DNA from: Legionellales bacterium | GTDB taxonomy: Bacteria; Pseudomonadota; Gammaproteobacteria; Eutrophobiales; Eutrophobiaceae | NCBI GenBank assembly: GCA_002721165.1 | Contig: PBJS01000010.1 | Span: 75,413-100,832, forward strand | Direction of reading: 5' to 3' | DNA: 25,420 nt | Part shown: piece by piece, positions 23,872 to 25,420 of the stretch | How the letters are laid out: each line of letters starts with the position of its first letter | Numbering within the stretch: position 1 is the stretch's first letter | Notes under the pieces: model-generated | Told to the model about the DNA's origin: nothing | What the model saw: only the letters and a program-made list of their open reading frames with translations | Databases searched by the model: none | Position numbers and translations under genes: made by a program

Positions 23872-25420
23872 AAATAATAAAACCGAAGGCGGGTGCAGTA
23901 GTTGGCCTATCCAAATTTTAGTTAATGGATCCATGGTTGCCAAGGAAGTTGAACCACGAGTATTACTCATAGATTTTTTGCGCACAGAAGCGTTACTCAC
24001 AGGCCCCCGTATTGGTTGCGAGGAAGGCGCTTGCGGCGCTTGCACGGTAGAACTAAACGGCCGCTCAATCAAAGCTTGTTTGACCCTGGCGGTGCAGGCA
24101 GACGGCGGATCTGTTACGACAATCGAAGGCGTCGCCGAAAAAGATACTTTGTCAAAACTACAAAAGGCCTTCGTAGATTGCCATGCCGTCCAATGTGGAT
24201 ATTGCACCTCCGGAATGATCATGAGTGCCCGTGCATTCCTCGATACAGTCGGTACCGGTGAATTTAGTGATGATGATATTCGTCATGCGTTAAGTGGAAA
24301 CTACTGCCGCTGCACCGGATACAACAGTATCATACAAGCAGTGAAGGTTGCCGCCGGTAAAGAAAAAGCTCCTGGGCATCTCCACGCAGATACTATCCCT
24401 GATGGTAAGTGGATTGGACAGTCAATCGTACGCCGCGAAGACAACCGGCTAGTGCGTGGCGGCGGTCGGTACACCGATAACTACGGAGGTGCCGCAGATC
24501 TCCACCTAACCATCGCGCGTAGCCAACGAGCCCATGCGAAAATAAAATCAATCGATACAACGGCTGCCAAGGCAGCACCTGGCGTTTCACTCGTCCTGAC
24601 CGGTAAAGAGACGTTAGAGCATTGGCAACCCATCTCACCAACGATGGATATGCTCGATCTGAAACTTCCTCGGAAACACGCAATTGCAGTCGACAAGGTC
24701 GTCTACTATGGTGAACCCGTTGCAATCGTCGTCGCCACCAGCCCATACCTTGCTGAGGACGCAGCAAAGCTAGTTGTCGTTGACTACGAAGAACTGCCTG
24801 CAAACACAGATAGCCGCGCGGCCGTGGGGATCACCGCGGGCGACAATGCATTGCTCTACCCCGAATGGGAAAGCAATATTCAGTTCGAGTCGCCTTTTGA
24901 ACTTGGGGACGTGGATGCTGCGTTTGCTGCCGCAGATCTTGTCGTAGATGAAGAAATCATCTCACATCGCGTTGGCGCGATGCCGATGGAAACCCGCATG
25001 GTACATGCAGATTTTAACCGCGCGGAGCAGAAACTTACGATACGTGCATCAACACAAGTGCCACATCAAATGCGGATGTACATGAGCCAGGTCTTTGGTA
25101 TCCCGGAGACGCACATCCAAGTCATTGTTGGCGACGTCGGTGGTGGCTTTGGCTCCAAGCTTAGCGTTGATACAGAGCTAATCCCAGCTCTCGCGACAAT
25201 TCTACTTGGACGCCCCGTAAAATGGTTTGAGTCGCGCTCTGAATGGATGTTCGCCGGGCCCGCGGCACGCGATTATAAAGTACGCTCCCGTGCCGCCTTT
25301 GACAGCCAAGGACAGCTACTCGCTTGTGAAACAGACGTACTAGCTGACATGGGTTGCGACGGCGCCGAGCGCGCCGCTGGCCTTGGGATGCCGTTGAACG
25401 GCGGGTCGTATATGCCTGGT
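23864..25420 (+). CDS. fused [2Fe-2S] and molybdopterin-binding subunit of a xanthine dehydrogenase-family hydroxylase (3' end outside window)
   Basis: The frame is open for 519 codons to the window end. Residues about 14–165 form a complete CoxS-type small subunit: C52-x4-C57-x2-C60 and C72 for the plant-type cluster, then C111-x2-C114 and C148-R-C150 (NYCRCTGY) for the second. From about 184 the same chain continues into the large molybdenum subunit: IGQSIVRREDNRLVRGGGRY, HAIAVDKVVYYGEPVA, and VGDVGGGFGSK near 422–432. In most family members these are separate genes; here the join is a linker of some 20 residues (KEKAPGHLHADTIPDG). The start has GGAGGTGA five bases upstream and overlaps the FAD gene. 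Active-site loops that tell CO, purine and aldehyde enzymes apart lie beyond the window. Confidence 0.93.
   Translation, partial: MPENNKTEGGCSSWPIQILVNGSMVAKEVEPRVLLIDFLRTEALLTGPRIGCEEGACGACTVELNGRSIKACLTLAVQADGGSVTTIEGVAEKDTLSKLQKAFVDCHAVQCGYCTSGMIMSARAFLDTVGTGEFSDDDIRHALSGNYCRCTGYNSIIQAVKVAAGKEKAPGHLHADTIPDGKWIGQSIVRREDNRLVRGGGRYTDNYGGAADLHLTIARSQRAHAKIKSIDTTAAKAAPGVSLVLTGKETLEHWQPISPTMDMLDLKLPRKHAIAVDKVVYYGEPVAIVVATSPYLAEDAAKLVVVDYEELPANTDSRAAVGITAGDNALLYPEWESNIQFESPFELGDVDAAFAAADLVVDEEIISHRVGAMPMETRMVHADFNRAEQKLTIRASTQVPHQMRMYMSQVFGIPETHIQVIVGDVGGGFGSKLSVDTELIPALATILLGRPVKWFESRSEWMFAGPAARDYKVRSRAAFDSQGQLLACETDVLADMGCDGAERAAGLGMPLNGGSYMPG

Noticed and set aside
23671..24222. 183-codon minus-strand frame across the FAD/molybdenum subunit junction
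   Set aside because: It is opposite two genes with unmistakable motifs on the plus strand; its predicted product is unlike any family I know.
3213..25420. Genomic island att site flanking tRNA-Phe
   Set aside because: I looked for a second copy of the tRNA 3' end (gttcgattctgtccccggcc) and for an integrase and found neither in the window, so no att site is annotated.

Overview
The window looks like part of the genome of a gammaproteobacterium, probably uncultured. The left end carries asmA–mutY–yggX followed by tRNA-Phe, a gene order I recall from Pseudomonas and related Gammaproteobacteria, and a slyX gene lies near the right end. No replication origin, rRNA, CRISPR array, transposase or integrase is visible, and the habitat cannot be read from the sequence.

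Layout. (1) 1–3212: AT-rich housekeeping block with a partial AsmA-family gene, mutY, the Fe-S/oxidative-stress gene yggX, a sigma70-like promoter and tRNA-Phe(GAA). (2) Base composition changes at the tRNA to roughly half G+C. The tRNA has an A–C mismatch in its acceptor stem, as if its two halves came from different alleles; island insertion, recombination or a chimeric assembly could each explain this. (3) 3365–4796: a possible small ORF and two exported proteins of unknown function, one of which lacks a standard start codon. (4) 4865–11564: a lipid and cell-envelope block. It holds a His-box membrane hydroxylase, a ferritin-like di-iron protein resembling acyl-ACP desaturases, a two-domain acyltransferase with the architecture of the bifunctional ornithine-lipid synthase OlsF, a shortened [2Fe-2S] ferredoxin, an SGNH-like protein and an MBOAT O-acyltransferase. 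(5) 11763–15435: a redox block with a luciferase-like (possibly F420-dependent) oxidoreductase, a HiPIP, an FrhB-family iron-sulfur flavoprotein and a VOC protein. (6) 15785–18221: single genes for an EamA transporter, a GIY-YIG protein, a GFA-family protein and a GNAT acetyltransferase. (7) 18392–25420: a catabolic block with hydantoinase B, an amidase and an SDR on the minus strand, divergent from slyX, a CoxM-like FAD subunit and a fused [2Fe-2S]/molybdopterin dehydrogenase that runs off the window.

Working together (inference). The OlsF-like synthase could make an aminoacyl lipid, the His-box hydroxylase could hydroxylate it as OlsE does, and the di-iron protein could desaturate or hydroxylate acyl chains. 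The ferredoxin remnant may once have fed electrons to one of these di-iron enzymes. MBOAT plus SGNH would O-acylate an envelope polymer or lipid. The right-hand block suggests use of cyclic amides or N-heterocycles: a molybdenum hydroxylase oxidises the ring, and HyuB and the amidase open or deacylate products. The hydantoinase A partner is not in the window.
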